Origin: Rostrohypoxylon terebratum
Taxonomy: Eukaryota > Ascomycota > Sordariomycetes > Xylariales > Hypoxylaceae
Length of the DNA: 64,000 nt
Direction of reading: 5' to 3'
NCBI GenBank assembly: GCA_022497145.1
Contig: MU385861.1
Coordinates: forward strand, 375,934 to 439,933
Shown here piece after piece: positions 22,835 through 33,410 of this stretch (within the stretch, counting starts at the first letter, position 1; the number at the start of each line of letters is the position of its first letter). The position numbers and the translations under genes are program-made. The notes below the pieces were generated by a model. It was not told where the DNA came from. It did no database searches and saw only the letters and a program-made list of their open reading frames with translations.

Positions 22835-23970
22835 ATGATTCGACGGATACATAGTCGGTATTATTATCGTATGAGTATTACTGCGCCCGTGTCACTTGTA
22901 TTCCTTATGCCATTTCACCCCATAAATCGAACCGAACTCCATTTAGCTTTGACGAAACACTTGGAAGACAACCAATCGCTCTAGTTGCCAACAACCATCG
23001 AGGCCTATTCCGTGTTAGCCAACCCCAGGGGAACACAGTGACTTGCGGTCAATAGGTATTCAAGGGTACTATCTTACCGCCATGAAAACACAACACAAAC
23101 TTATATACGGACTTAGTCTCTCTCCTACTCTAGCCGCCTTCCAGAAGATGCCCATCAACCTGTAATTTTCTCAATTAGCCTCGCCACCATGTGACTGATG
23201 TACTGCCCGGGCGGTAGCCTACCCTTGCTTATTTCTGTCTAGGATTGTCGGGAATATTTGGTGTACGTAGGCGCATGTGCATATGAGGAGGAGGATGACG
23301 AGCAGGAGGGATTGGAAGTTGAAGAGCGCAGACTGTATAGACCGTTAGCTACAAAACGCAGCGGGCGGATCGCGCCGGGTTTCGGCTTACCATCTTGGCA
23401 ACTTGTATTTGTTTGTTATGAAAGATTGCCTATGTCGAATTACGCGAGAACGTAATCTTTTGTATCAATTTGTGTGTGGATATTAAAGGTGTCAAGCTCT
23501 GAGATGCGTCACTTGAATGTTCAATGTTGATTCCACTGTCGCCAGATTTACATAATTACGTAAGAATGATTTATCCGAAGCCAATTCGCACGTGCAAAGC
23601 AGGGGTATAAAGTGGAGACGGTGAGCTAATACATTACACGGAGCTCACGGGCCAGGGTGCCTGGGTGCTCGAAACCAACCCCACTACCTAGCTCCTAGAG
23701 GCTAGCACCAAACTTCCACCAACCAAACTTCTTCCCAGAAGGTCGGAGATTGCGACCTTCTTCAGCCTTACATCTTCCAAGTTCACCTTGTCCTTTCTCG
23801 ATCAACCTTCAACAACATCGACATTGAACTGCGAACACCTACAATCACCCTGCAACGTAGCGCACATCAAAGCGCGTTGTATATCTCAAAACCGACATAC
23901 GAATACACAAATTCGACTCGGATAGAACACAGCGACGTTTTAATCAAAACATCCGCCTTCACCGTTCGCA

Positions 23971-24603
23971 ATGGAGCCTCGCGCTCGCGCCGGCAAGAAT
24001 GTCGGCAAAGAGACCTTCAATCCTAGAGACAGTATGGCTCTACTCCTCCCATCCCAGCCCTCCCCTCTCCTCTACTCCACAGCCAAATAACTAAACCAAA
24101 CCTAACCTCTCTCACCCCTCTCCGCAGTAAGCCAACTCCTGTACGCGTACGGCGACGTGCCCGAGCCGCTTCAAGAGACGGTTCGCGTGCTTGACGAGAT
24201 CGTGACGGAGTTCCTCGAAGGCGTGTGTTTCGAAGCGAGCCGGCACGCGCAGGTGGCCGGGCGGCAGAAGCTCAAGTTCGACGACTTCGAGTTCGCGCTG
24301 CGCCACAGCCCGCAGTACCTGGGCCGCGTGCGCACGATGGTCGAGAAGCGCCAGAACATCAAGGAGGCGCGGCGCCTCTTCGACAAGGACAACGAGACCA
24401 TATCGAAGGAGCACGGCGCGCTGGAGGCTATCGCCGGAGCGCCGAGCATGGCCGGGCGCAAGGGTAGGGGCGGCGGCGCGGATAACGTAGATGAGGATGA
24501 TGAGTTGTTGGGGTTGGATGAGGATGAGGATTTGCAGGTTATGAACCGGGATACTTCGTCCAAGGGCACGGGAGGGAGGAAGAGGAAGAGACCTGCGAAA
24601 TAA
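23971..24603 (+). CDS. TAF13: TFIID subunit TAF13
   Basis: Two exons, 23971-24031 and 24128-24603, joined across a 96-bp intron (GTATGG donor, GCAG acceptor, phase 1) give 178 residues. The histone-fold domain (about residues 17-110) starts with the TAF13 signature LLYAYGDVPEP and runs through an ETVRVLDEIVTEFLEG helix; TAF13 pairs with TAF11 within TFIID and contacts TBP during RNA polymerase II promoter recognition, in the nucleus. The C-terminal 60 residues are an acidic Asp/Glu tract followed by a basic GRKRKRPAK end that looks like a nuclear localisation signal. Without the splice the start would fall at a GTG inside the fold, so the two-exon model is preferred. Exon 2 is GC-rich. Confidence 0.9.
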
Positions 24604-25381
24604 GTTGGTGCGGATTACTTTCCGGGTGTAATGGGGATAGTCCGTTTCGCGCGACGATGACGACGACGAGGGTGGGAATGATACTGCAGATTTGCGCGCA
24701 TAGCAATGGCGTTATGGACACGGTATACCAGATGGCGTTTCAGAGTCACGATAATCCGGGTCAGGTTCTTATTGGTTGAGATTCAGATTGCTTACACTGA
24801 AATTGAACCTCGTTCACCAAGCTATATGACTTTACGTACCTTGAACGTTCGTTTCATGTGTTGCTTTACTTTCCAACAAAGAGGATCTATTGTGCATGGC
24901 CCAGATTGAGATGGGGGAGCGGCCTGAAGATCGGGCAAACAGTAGTCCTCATCGATGTGACGAGTTGTGAACCATGAACTTGCTTAGTCTTGGCTTCTAT
25001 CTAGAAGGTAGAGTGTTGAATTTAGAGTGCTGGCAATAGGAAAACAGGCTACGCCTTCGAAGCAGGGCACTTTTGTCTCAGTTCTTTCTATCAGGAATTG
25101 AAGACGTCGAACAATGGCATTCTGGGCCTTCGCTATATTCAGCCTAGCTAAGACAGCGGATTGGCCGAGACTGAATGGTATAACCTTGCCATGACCTACA
25201 TCTGTATAGTACAGTGTACACTACTTCTCTTGTGAAAGGCGTATGTGGGACAGACGATGGATAGTATAAATTAGGGGATGTCCAAGACCCTAGGGTAACT
25301 TTTTGAGCTTTCTGAGTGAAGTATCAGACAACTTTAATTACCGACTCTGACAACATTCCCACGTTCCAAATAACAGCCAAA
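24604..25381. other. Intergenic region
   Basis: It contains the 3' end of TAF13 and the promoter of the small secreted protein. A possible TATA-like sequence (AGTATAAAT) sits at 25262-25270, about 115 bp before that gene's ATG. I see no other gene. Confidence 0.5.
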
Positions 25382-25771
25382 ATGCGTCTCTCTCTCGCCC
25401 TGCTTCCTATCTTCAGCTTCTTCTCCCTCGCAGCCTCAACTAGAAGTACAACATCAACTACAACGTCGACCATGTCTCGAGTCCCGGACTCCCCGATCCT
25501 TTTCTACGCAGAGCTCTACAACGCCAGTGATGTCTGTGACAGGACATCTGGATCTGTATATGGGTTTATATATAGTCGTGGCCCATGCCAGAACCACCTC
25601 GTCCCGGGTAACGGGTCAGCGCGAGTGACCTGGAACGCTCGACCGAATAATCATCTTACATTGACAGGGTGGACAGAGGCTTATTGTAAGGGAAAGGCAG
25701 TGCCGTTCGGGAGGGCAGTTGGGAGGTGCGTCAAGTTGAACGGAACGGCCATTGCTAGTTGGTCTGATTAG
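25382..25771 (+). CDS. Small secreted four-cysteine protein
   Basis: This intronless 129-residue protein begins at the ATG at 25382 (context CCAAAATG); the frame is open further upstream but only from a non-ATG codon. Residues 1-19 form a typical signal peptide (hydrophobic LALLPIFSFFSLAAS), followed by a Ser/Thr-rich spacer (20-32) suited to O-glycosylation and a compact domain with exactly four cysteines (52, 69, 102, 116), probably two disulphides. Sequons occur at Asn47, Asn77 and Asn120. Size, secretion signal and paired cysteines fit a fungal secreted effector-like or antimicrobial-like protein, but I recognise no family, and the function is unknown. It sits alone, next to a repeat-rich stretch. 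Confidence 0.7.
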   Translation: MRLSLALLPIFSFFSLAASTRSTTSTTTSTMSRVPDSPILFYAELYNASDVCDRTSGSVYGFIYSRGPCQNHLVPGNGSARVTWNARPNNHLTLTGWTEAYCKGKAVPFGRAVGRCVKLNGTAIASWSD

Positions 25772-26169
25772 GGGAGAGGGGGGGGAGTTGTTGCGAGGTA
25801 TCAATGGGTATATCTATATGATCTGGATAGATGGGAAATATAAGAAATATAGGATGCTTAGAAGTGTGGCCTAAGTTGATTACGAGCATGGAGCTTCGTC
25901 TCTCATCAAGTCCATTGGAATAAACACCCAAACCACTTGTGCCGTGCCTTTTTCAGTTGTCTTGTCCCAGTGGTCAATGCTCGCACCGTACAATGCAGGC
26001 AGCACTCGTCACCGACCAAAGTACCTAAGGGTTATATAGCCCAATATTCTACCGGATTTCCATCGGCGGATCCTAACAGCTTGACCGTAACGTTCCGATG
26101 GTCAAGGTGTACGTTTCCACAGAGACCTCCTCGTTCCTGTCCTAACAACTGCTCTGAAACGGGTGGTTT

Positions 26170-26182
26170 AGGGTTCGAGTCC
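26170..26182 (+). other. tRNA B-box-like sequence
   Basis: GGGTTCGAGTCCC matches the T-arm (B-box) consensus of tRNA genes with a perfect 3-bp GGG/CCC stem extension. The rest of a cloverleaf cannot be drawn around it; it may be a tRNA- or SINE-derived remnant. Read in antisense it encodes the WDSNP string often seen in spurious tRNA-derived peptides. Confidence 0.3.
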
Positions 26183-26871
26183 CAACGAGTGCACTCGCAC
26201 CTTGGGCCCTTGAAAAAGGGTTGGCAAAGAAGTACCCAATAGCGGGGGCGCAATAGCCAGGAGCCGATCAACAGATCCTGGGTTGGGCCTATTAGAAGTT
26301 GGTGATCCAACTTTTTGGTGTTTTCATTTTTTTTGCACCTTGGTTCTTGATATCGTGATGTATTTCGAGCGTACAAATTGGTTTAATTCACATTTTCCTT
26401 ACACGATTCTAATATCCATCTTGTTCGTCAACTTCTTGCCCGTCTTCGTTGATATCCTATATAATCCATAAGTGCTACATACTACGCAAATGATAAAAAA
26501 TCCTTTCGGCACTGATCAACAGCTTCAGTTGAATCAATGTATTAATTGCCACCTGCATCATAAATAAGTATGATTGAGGTGTTGGGGATAGGAGAAAGAA
26601 GAATAATAATATAGAATGATAAAAATAATAATAAAACGATATCCCAAGAACTTGTTTCGAACCCTCGCATCTCAGTTGTACATGTTTCTAACCGGGCACC
26701 TGCTCGGAGTATAACAACTGTTGCTACAATTGAGCCATTTGGTCCATTTCAACAAGTCCTTGGAATATTGTTGAAAACAACATTATTGTTTTGCTATATA
26801 ACCTTACCAAAGGTGACTCATATAGTGTAGGTAGAGTGGTAGGTGACGAGCTCGCACTTCCTGAGACAACG

Positions 26872-26948
26872 ACACAACACAACACAACGCAACACAACAC
26901 AACACAACACAACACAACGCAACACAACACAACACAACACAACACAAC
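26872..26948. repeat. ACAAC pentanucleotide array, about 15 copies
   Basis: A nearly uninterrupted array of ACAAC units runs for 77 bp. Two variant GC units, at 26889 and 26919, lie exactly 30 bp apart, suggesting that a six-unit block was duplicated. Frames through it encode only NTTQH-type low-complexity peptides and are not genes. Confidence 0.92.
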
Positions 26949-28479
26949 ATGTCCCTCTCTCAGTTCTTATCCCCGTTTCCCCCTTAAATATCGAGACGAC
27001 TTCCGGCATAGTGTCCGTGGTGATAATATCTAGAGTGGTACTTCTCGACGTCTTGTAGCGTATACTTCATCGTGCTACAGAAACTGTCGGGGCACATTGG
27101 ATTGTCAAATGCTCGAGGATGCAAGCTTGATGTACCCAGGTCACAAAGCTCCAAGCGTACCCTTCAACAGTACAATAGGATACTCTCATTAGTAGCGTCA
27201 CTTAAGTTGTCATATTGACAGCACTTATGTCCTTAGATACGCAATGAATATTATATGTTAATCACATCTTAATAAAAGGTATTATTCCTTCAATATCTTT
27301 CTCGTAGGCTTCTTAGGAGAACAATGACTACCTCATCGTTTTTAAAGAACCATGACTTACATAATATGATAAGTCCGTTTCGAAAATCGGAGGTATATCA
27401 AATCCCTTGCATGGCGACTAATTGAACCAGCTATTTCCCTTGCATTCCCGTCTAAGGGCGCCTCTAAATGTCAATGCTCGGCATTGCTTTGAAAGAACCG
27501 GAAAAGCTGTCGGATCTACATCAATATAAACGAGTTTCCTCACAACCTTATCCGCGAGCCGCGAGGAGTTCAATGTCGCCAGTGACAATCTTATAGGGTG
27601 GATTTAGCGAGCGATATTATACTCCACAAGCCTGCCTTTGAAGTCGTTCCTGGGCTAGCCAACTAGGTGATAACCTACTTCGAGTCAGCTGTCCCATGAA
27701 CGTTTAGTGACATGGGAATCCGTCGTCATTTATTCAAACTTTCGGCATCTACCCTCGTCGTTTGTTGGGACGATTGGGCTAGGTATTTTGACTGTTGATT
27801 GACATTCCGTTGCATTCGGCCCTTGAAAATCTTGCAACCTTGCAACCTTACCGACCCAGCGATCGTCCTAGACCTATAACCCCGGACGGGGCGATTACTA
27901 TTTCGGCTCTACGATCCACGCGGGGTAGCCGCCGATTCGCTGATAGTCCCGCGACATCGGGGAGGAGGACAAAGGTGACCACGCCATAAGCCTGCATGCC
28001 CAACTACGACACAAGATCCTTTTCAGGTCTTCCGATAGCCATGGCTCTGACTTTGGGGTCCCTGATAGCGCTTGTTCTCCAAGATGCATGCTTAGCCTTC
28101 CCACTTCCGAGGAAACTGTCGTATCCCGTTCACGGAAAAGTTGGTTAGTCTCCACACAAGCTTTCGGCCACCAGACTACTTCTGTAGGGTGGTGGTTGCA
28201 TGGGAATAAGTATGGTCCAAGGGAAGCGAGGTAGCGCTGTTATTAATTGTTTGCCGTTCCCCCGCTTATGAGAGGTTCATCTTATGCCGATCTGGGTTGC
28301 TTTACCTTCTTTCATCTTGGATAGTCTGCTTAGAAACCTACTTAGTATAGAAATCAAAGATTAACTATACCGTAAAATTGTTTCATACTCTCTGTCTTGT
28401 TGCATTTACATTTCGCGAGGCTGTATATGGGGCCCATGCGGTTGAAACTAGTTTGAGCGCCTCTAAGTCATTAGTGACA

Positions 28480-29913
28480 ATGCCGTCGTCTGTGTCCATC
28501 AACCAGACTAAACGCGTCTTTGAGAACGACGAAGATGGATCCGTTCCATCTTGCCTCCCCACTACGATCGATATATCCGATAAGAAGGGCACGTTCGAGT
28601 CAGAAGCATCTACCGTCGTAGATGTTGACCCCGATTCATTCTCTTCAGATGCATTGGCAATTCCGATTGTTTCGAGAGGACCGTCGCCCGGACCTCCCTT
28701 GAAACCTCTGACGGCGCACCGCTCAGGACTTGGGGGATGGTTCAGATCAACGTGGCAGAAGAACAAAGCGCCGCTCTTGATGTTCTCGGCACAATTTTTC
28801 GGAGCCTTGATGAACCTCTCTGCGCGCCTACTCGAAGTCGACGAAAAACCTATGCATCCCATACAATTACTATTTGTGAGACAGGTTATGACGACCATAT
28901 TTTCTTCCATATACATATGGCGAATGAGGATACCGCACGGTATATTAGGACCTAAGGGTATCAGGTGGTTACTGATATTAAGAGGTTTCACCGGCTTCTT
29001 CGGCATATATGGTATGTGGTACTCGGTCAAGTACATACCATTGGCCGAAGCGACCGTCATCAGCTTCCTAGCACCCAATATCGCTGGGTATATGTGCCAC
29101 ATATTGATCCATGACACCTTCACACGGAGGGAACAGCTTGCGTCGTTTATAGCTTTAGGGGGAGTGGTGCTGATCACGCGGCCGATGTCACTCTTTTCAG
29201 GTGCTTCTTCGCCACAAAGTGCCCCGAGTGTTGTGACCGCGGAGGCTGTCTTCAACGCCACAGCAGAAATCTCGTACCCTGGAGGAGAACATATCCCAAC
29301 AAGTGCCGAGCGTTTGAAGGCCATCGGCGTTGCAATGCTTGGCGTCCTCGGAGCGGCTGGAGCTATTACGTCGCTCAGGTGTATAGGGAAGCGGGCTCAC
29401 CCTCTGGTGTCAGTCAATTACTTCGGCACATGGTGTGTGTTTGTGACGACGACTATCCTTTCAGTGGCTCCGGCCCTCGACTACGCGCAGCCCGAGCTTC
29501 GTCTTGAACTTCCGGACACAGTGAGGAAGTGGGCCCTCCTTTTTGTTGTGGGGGCTAGCGGCCTAATCATGCAGATGTTGATGACATCCGGTTTAGCTGT
29601 CGAGAAGAGCAACCGGGCTACCGCCATGATGTATACGCATATGCTCTTCGCAGCGGGATTTGATCGCTGGGTGTTTAAACATTCAATGGGTTGGATGAGT
29701 CTTACCGGATGTGGGCTTATAGTTGGCAGTGCGCTGTGGGTTGCCCTTACAAAGAAGGAAGAGAAGAAAGGCGATAGTGGTGACATGGAGGTGGGAATCG
29801 TACCTGTTGTGGTTCCGGAGGATAGTGAGGATAGTGAGAGCACGTTCACGATTGACGACGAGACGGATGCGGATGCAGACGAAGAGGAACACATTTTGCT
29901 TAGACGGCTGTAG
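28480..29913 (+). CDS. EamA/DMT-family membrane transporter (SLC35G-like)
   Basis: A 477-residue intronless protein. The frame opens at a TTG at 28378, but the first ATG (28480) gives a sensible N-terminus. Residues 1-100 are polar and cytosolic; about ten transmembrane helices follow, arranged as two EamA repeats, the first with FSAQFFGALMNLSARLLE and the GFFGIYGMWYSVKYIPLAEA segment typical of drug/metabolite transporters, the second beginning around residue 275. A loop of about 40 residues separates the repeats, and the C-terminus is a long acidic Asp/Glu tail. Fungal homologues are annotated as DUF6/DMT or solute carrier 35 G-type proteins; substrate and membrane are not known. No neighbour points to a pathway. 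Confidence 0.8.
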   Translation: MPSSVSINQTKRVFENDEDGSVPSCLPTTIDISDKKGTFESEASTVVDVDPDSFSSDALAIPIVSRGPSPGPPLKPLTAHRSGLGGWFRSTWQKNKAPLLMFSAQFFGALMNLSARLLEVDEKPMHPIQLLFVRQVMTTIFSSIYIWRMRIPHGILGPKGIRWLLILRGFTGFFGIYGMWYSVKYIPLAEATVISFLAPNIAGYMCHILIHDTFTRREQLASFIALGGVVLITRPMSLFSGASSPQSAPSVVTAEAVFNATAEISYPGGEHIPTSAERLKAIGVAMLGVLGAAGAITSLRCIGKRAHPLVSVNYFGTWCVFVTTTILSVAPALDYAQPELRLELPDTVRKWALLFVVGASGLIMQMLMTSGLAVEKSNRATAMMYTHMLFAAGFDRWVFKHSMGWMSLTGCGLIVGSALWVALTKKEEKKGDSGDMEVGIVPVVVPEDSEDSESTFTIDDETDADADEEEHILLRRL

Positions 29914-30512
29914 ACGTGAGATGACGGATTCATGGGTACATTGGAAGGCGTGATATATAGATAGCTATTATTCCTGATAGACGAGCAGAGTCGAGAATAT
30001 GAATATACAGAGGTATTTCACAATTATTCAAGTAGAATTGTATACAATGTGATGTGGTTATTGAAGTTGAAAAATTACGTTGCGAGGGTGTGACAACCTT
30101 AGACTTTAGTCTTTAGAATTGGTGGATGAGGAGAGATTACGTAACCTAGAGCTATCCAGTGCTGGAGCTGCTGCTTCCTTATCGAAGCTATGCAGATACA
30201 GTAATCGTGCACGGTTTGAACACTGTCCGTGCAATCGCGACCCAGAAAAGTTTCGCGACTGTTCACTGTTCAGAGCTACCGACTTCCAATTGAAGCTCTC
30301 TCTTAATTCCGATAAAGTTTTTAATTTCTGATGCGATACCCGTGACCCTTCTTCCAACTTTTATCTCGCTTTGGATCGTTCATGATTTTTTCATATTGCC
30401 ACATTCTTTCAATTAGTTACTGTTAAAGTCGTCAACTCCGCTAAACCTTTCCCGAATTTTTATTTTTAAGGCACCTGGCGAAATTCAACGACGTAACGAT
30501 TCTTACGGCAAG
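29914..30512. other. Intergenic region upstream of RVB1
   Basis: Nothing gene-like. It holds the transporter 3' UTR and the RVB1 promoter. Confidence 0.5.
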
Positions 30513-32058
30513 ATGGTGCAAATCAGCGAAGTTAAGGGCAACAACCGCGAAAATCGCACTGCAGCCCACACCCACATCAAGGGCTTAGGTCTTAAGACAG
30601 ATGGCACAGCTGAAAAGCAGGCTGGTGGCTTTGTAGGCCAACAGCAAGCTCGAGAGGTATGTCTGAATATCGTTTACTCATCACATTGCAAGGCTGACGT
30701 ACAATTCTTTGTACAACGTAGGCTGCCGGTGTCGTTGTCGATCTCATTCGCGCTCAGAAGATGGCCGGTCGAGGTGTACTGCTCGCTGGTGGTCCCGGAA
30801 CCGGAAAGACGGCGCTTGCGCTCGCGCTCAGCCACGAACTCGGCACCAAGATTCCATTCTGCCCTATTGTCGGTAGCGAGATCTACTCGACCGAGGTCAA
30901 GAAGACAGAAGTCTTGATGGAGAACTTCCGAAGAGCGATCGGTCTGAAAGTACGAGAGACGAAGGAGGTCTACGAGGGTGAAGTTACAGAGCTTACTCCC
31001 GAGGAGGCAGAGAATCCTTTGGGCGGCTATGGCAAGACTATCAGTACGCTGCTGATCGGATTAAAGAGTGCAAGAGGCCAGAAGAAGTTAAGGCTCGATC
31101 CAAGCATCTACGAGGCCATCCAGAAGGAGCGAGTCACCGTCGGAGATGTCGTCTACATCGAAGCCAACACAGGTGCTTGCAAGCGAGTTGGACGATCAGA
31201 CGCCTATGCTACAGAGTTTGACCTCGAAGCGGAAGAGTACGTTCCTATTCCCAAGGGAGACGTCCATAAGAAGAAGGAGATTGTGCAAGATGTCACACTC
31301 CACGATCTTGATGTAGCCAACGCTAGACCACAAGGTGGCCAGGATATCATGAGCATGATGGGCCAGCTGATGAAGCCTAAGATGACGGAGATCACCGATA
31401 AACTACGGGGGGAGATCAACAAAGTTGTCAGCAAATACATCGACCAGGGCGTGGCCGAGCTTGTTCCCGGTGTCTTGTTCATCGATGAGGTACTTGATTC
31501 GCCTACCGAGACTATGAGTCGAGAAGCTAATATTGATTATAGGCCCACATGCTCGACATCGAGTGCTTCACGTATCTCAACCGAGCTCTAGAATCCACTA
31601 TTTCGCCCATTGTCGTGCTTGCCTCGAATCGAGGCATGTGCACGATCCGTGGCACGGACGGCGTGGTCGCTGCTCACGGCGTCCCTCCTGATTTCCTTGC
31701 TCGGCTACTCATCATTCCCACCACTCCCTATGATGCCGAGGAGATCAAGAGAATTGTACGCATCAGAGCCACAACAGAAGGCGTACAAATCACCGATGCC
31801 GCTATTGACAAGATTGCGGAGCACGGCGTGCGAATTAGTTTGCGATACTGTCTTCAATTGCTGACTCCCGCAAGGTATTCATTTCCCATCACGTTTACAC
31901 GTTCACTTACTAATCGAGAAACTAGCATTCTTGCCCGAGTCAACGGTCGCGCGCAGATCGATGTCAAAGACGTTGCAGAGTGCGAGGAGCTTTTCCTCGA
32001 CGCGCGACGAAGTGCTAACTTGTTGGTCGGTGAGACAGGACGCGGGTTCATCCAATAA
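30513..32058 (+). CDS. RVB1: RuvB-like AAA+ ATPase 1 (pontin)
   Basis: Four exons, 30513-30656, 30722-31489, 31543-31874 and 31926-32058, give 458 residues, the normal length for the family. The N-terminus MVQISEVKG and the HTHIKGLGL block are diagnostic for RVB1. Walker A is GGPGTGKT (71-78); Walker B is LFIDE (300-304), cut by the second intron directly after its Glu; sensor 1 (VLASNRG) and the SLRY Arg-finger region follow. The inserted OB-fold domain II lies between the Walker motifs. With RVB2 it forms a hetero-hexameric or dodecameric ring serving INO80, SWR1, R2TP and box C/D snoRNP assembly. The introns are 65, 53 and 51 bp, each with a recognisable branch point. The last exon restores the frame exactly at LLTPASILARVNGR. 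Confidence 0.95.
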
Positions 32059-33410
32059 GTTAGCGCGTCCTGTCTCAGAGGACGGGAAGCCTTAATCCAC
32101 AGCAACGGGACTCGTCGTCATAATCTAATTTCGCAAGGCCATGGCTACCAGAACACAGCACAGTATTAAAAGGGAATCGGGTCAGGAAAATCGCTTTAGT
32201 TACGGAGGGGTTTCGGAGTTCCCACATGTATGGACGTTATGTTGGTTGAGTTCACGTAGTCTCAACAGAGACAATCTGGTTGGTTGGTTGCTCCCAAGCC
32301 GCCAGCGCCCTGAAGGCTTTTAAGACATTGCAAAACGACTCTCAATTTTCTTGAAGAAGAAAAGCTGGGGTCAAATAATGAGAGGAATATGAGTCCACGT
32401 GATCAGTATCTAAGCTAATTTCGGATGACATTGTCTTTGTTGTTGCTGGGCTTAGGAGAGACGGTGTACCTCCCCTCCGTTCCAACTGGGAGACCGGGCC
32501 AGCATTCCTAGCATGTGTGTGTATGTCTAGCCTCAGACTAGGGGTTTGTTAAGCCAAGCAGACGGAAGAAAACTTCCCAAAGTCCTTTGAATAATAGCAG
32601 ACAAGGCCACTATCACTATTGATCATTGACCTTGGGAAGGACTTTGTTATTTGTATACCTGTCACTTTTGTCCCTGTTGTTAGCATGGATGGTTTATTAT
32701 TATCAGTCATACTGCGAACAGTAGCGTGGTTGTTAGACCCGGTTGTTGCAAACGCTGGACAAAGAAAAGGGGGAGAAAATAAGGCATAGAGTATGTGAGA
32801 AAGATGCGTGGCTAATCTGCAACAGGTTGGGCCTCTCAGCGTATTCCCGAGACACAAGTCTGAAAGGAGCCTATCTTTCTCTCTTCTCCTCTCGATATTA
32901 CCCACTCCCTCACTTCAATCAACCATTAACTGCGTTGACCATACACCCTCTCGATAATGGCCAACGCTAGTTTCGTAATTGCGTGTGCAGTAGAAGCGGT
33001 AGCAATAGTGGCGGCGGTTGTTGTTAGGGCATAAGATCATTGACCAGTTGCCTTCACCTACTGGGATCATTGTCTCCTAGCAGAGGCCCTTATGAATGGA
33101 AATATACCAACAAAGAAAACAATCTCAACAAGCCCTTAGTTGTTGCCCCGTCATTTATTCATGTCTCATGTCTTTTCAAATCGACAGCCACATACCCATT
33201 TACCACAAGAGGAAGTTGGCTCATCATATCATAATCATCTCTGTATCTCGGCATCATTTCTTCCTTAGATGTTAAACGTTAGGCCCCTGAGGCTTTGGTT
33301 AGAGTTGCACTGTCGTGTATGTTGCCGTATCGGGCTCCGCTCTTTGGACCGCCTTGTCCTCCCCACACACCGACACACTCCGCTTGGCTCTTTCATCGTT
33401 TGCGAAGAAC
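32059..33410. other. Intergenic region upstream of the HMG-box gene
   Basis: No gene seen. A GTG-started frame at 33315 leads in frame into the HMG-box gene, but the first ATG is at 33411. The stretch just before that ATG is CT-rich, as expected for a fungal 5' leader. Confidence 0.5.

Larger units (their letters stand above)
13966..23970. other. Gene-poor 10-kb region upstream of the SOK1 and TAF13 genes
   Basis: No gene can be supported here apart from two weak candidates (20573-20854 minus, 22490-22834 plus). The sequence is a patchwork of GTATGTAGGT-like stretches, short tandem arrays (many of 7-bp period), poly-pyrimidine tracts (16672-16735), purine tracts (21730-21775) and inverted repeats. 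I see no transposase, reverse transcriptase or long terminal repeat. As both flanking genes point away from it, it holds two promoters; it may also contain long 5' leaders or non-coding RNA genes that cannot be recognised from sequence alone. Confidence 0.5.
25772..28479. other. AT-rich 2.7-kb intergenic region with tRNA-like boxes and repeats
   Basis: There is no convincing gene. It contains a tRNA B-box-like sequence at 26170-26182 (plus), another at 26657-26667 (minus) with an A-box-like partner, a 7-bp inverted repeat at 26060-26066/26095-26101, and a pentanucleotide array at 26872-26948. The stretch from about 26300 to 27400 is distinctly AT-rich, which in filamentous fungi can reflect decayed repeats, but no transposon coding sequence remains. 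Confidence 0.5.

Noticed and set aside
26724..27058. Overlapping frames encoding NTTQH or CVVLC repeats
   Set aside because: They are translations of the ACAAC pentamer array in several frames, not genes.
28378..28479. N-terminal extension of the transporter from a TTG codon
   Set aside because: No ATG in this stretch; TTG is not a usual start in fungi, and the ATG at 28480 gives a normal cytosolic N-terminus.
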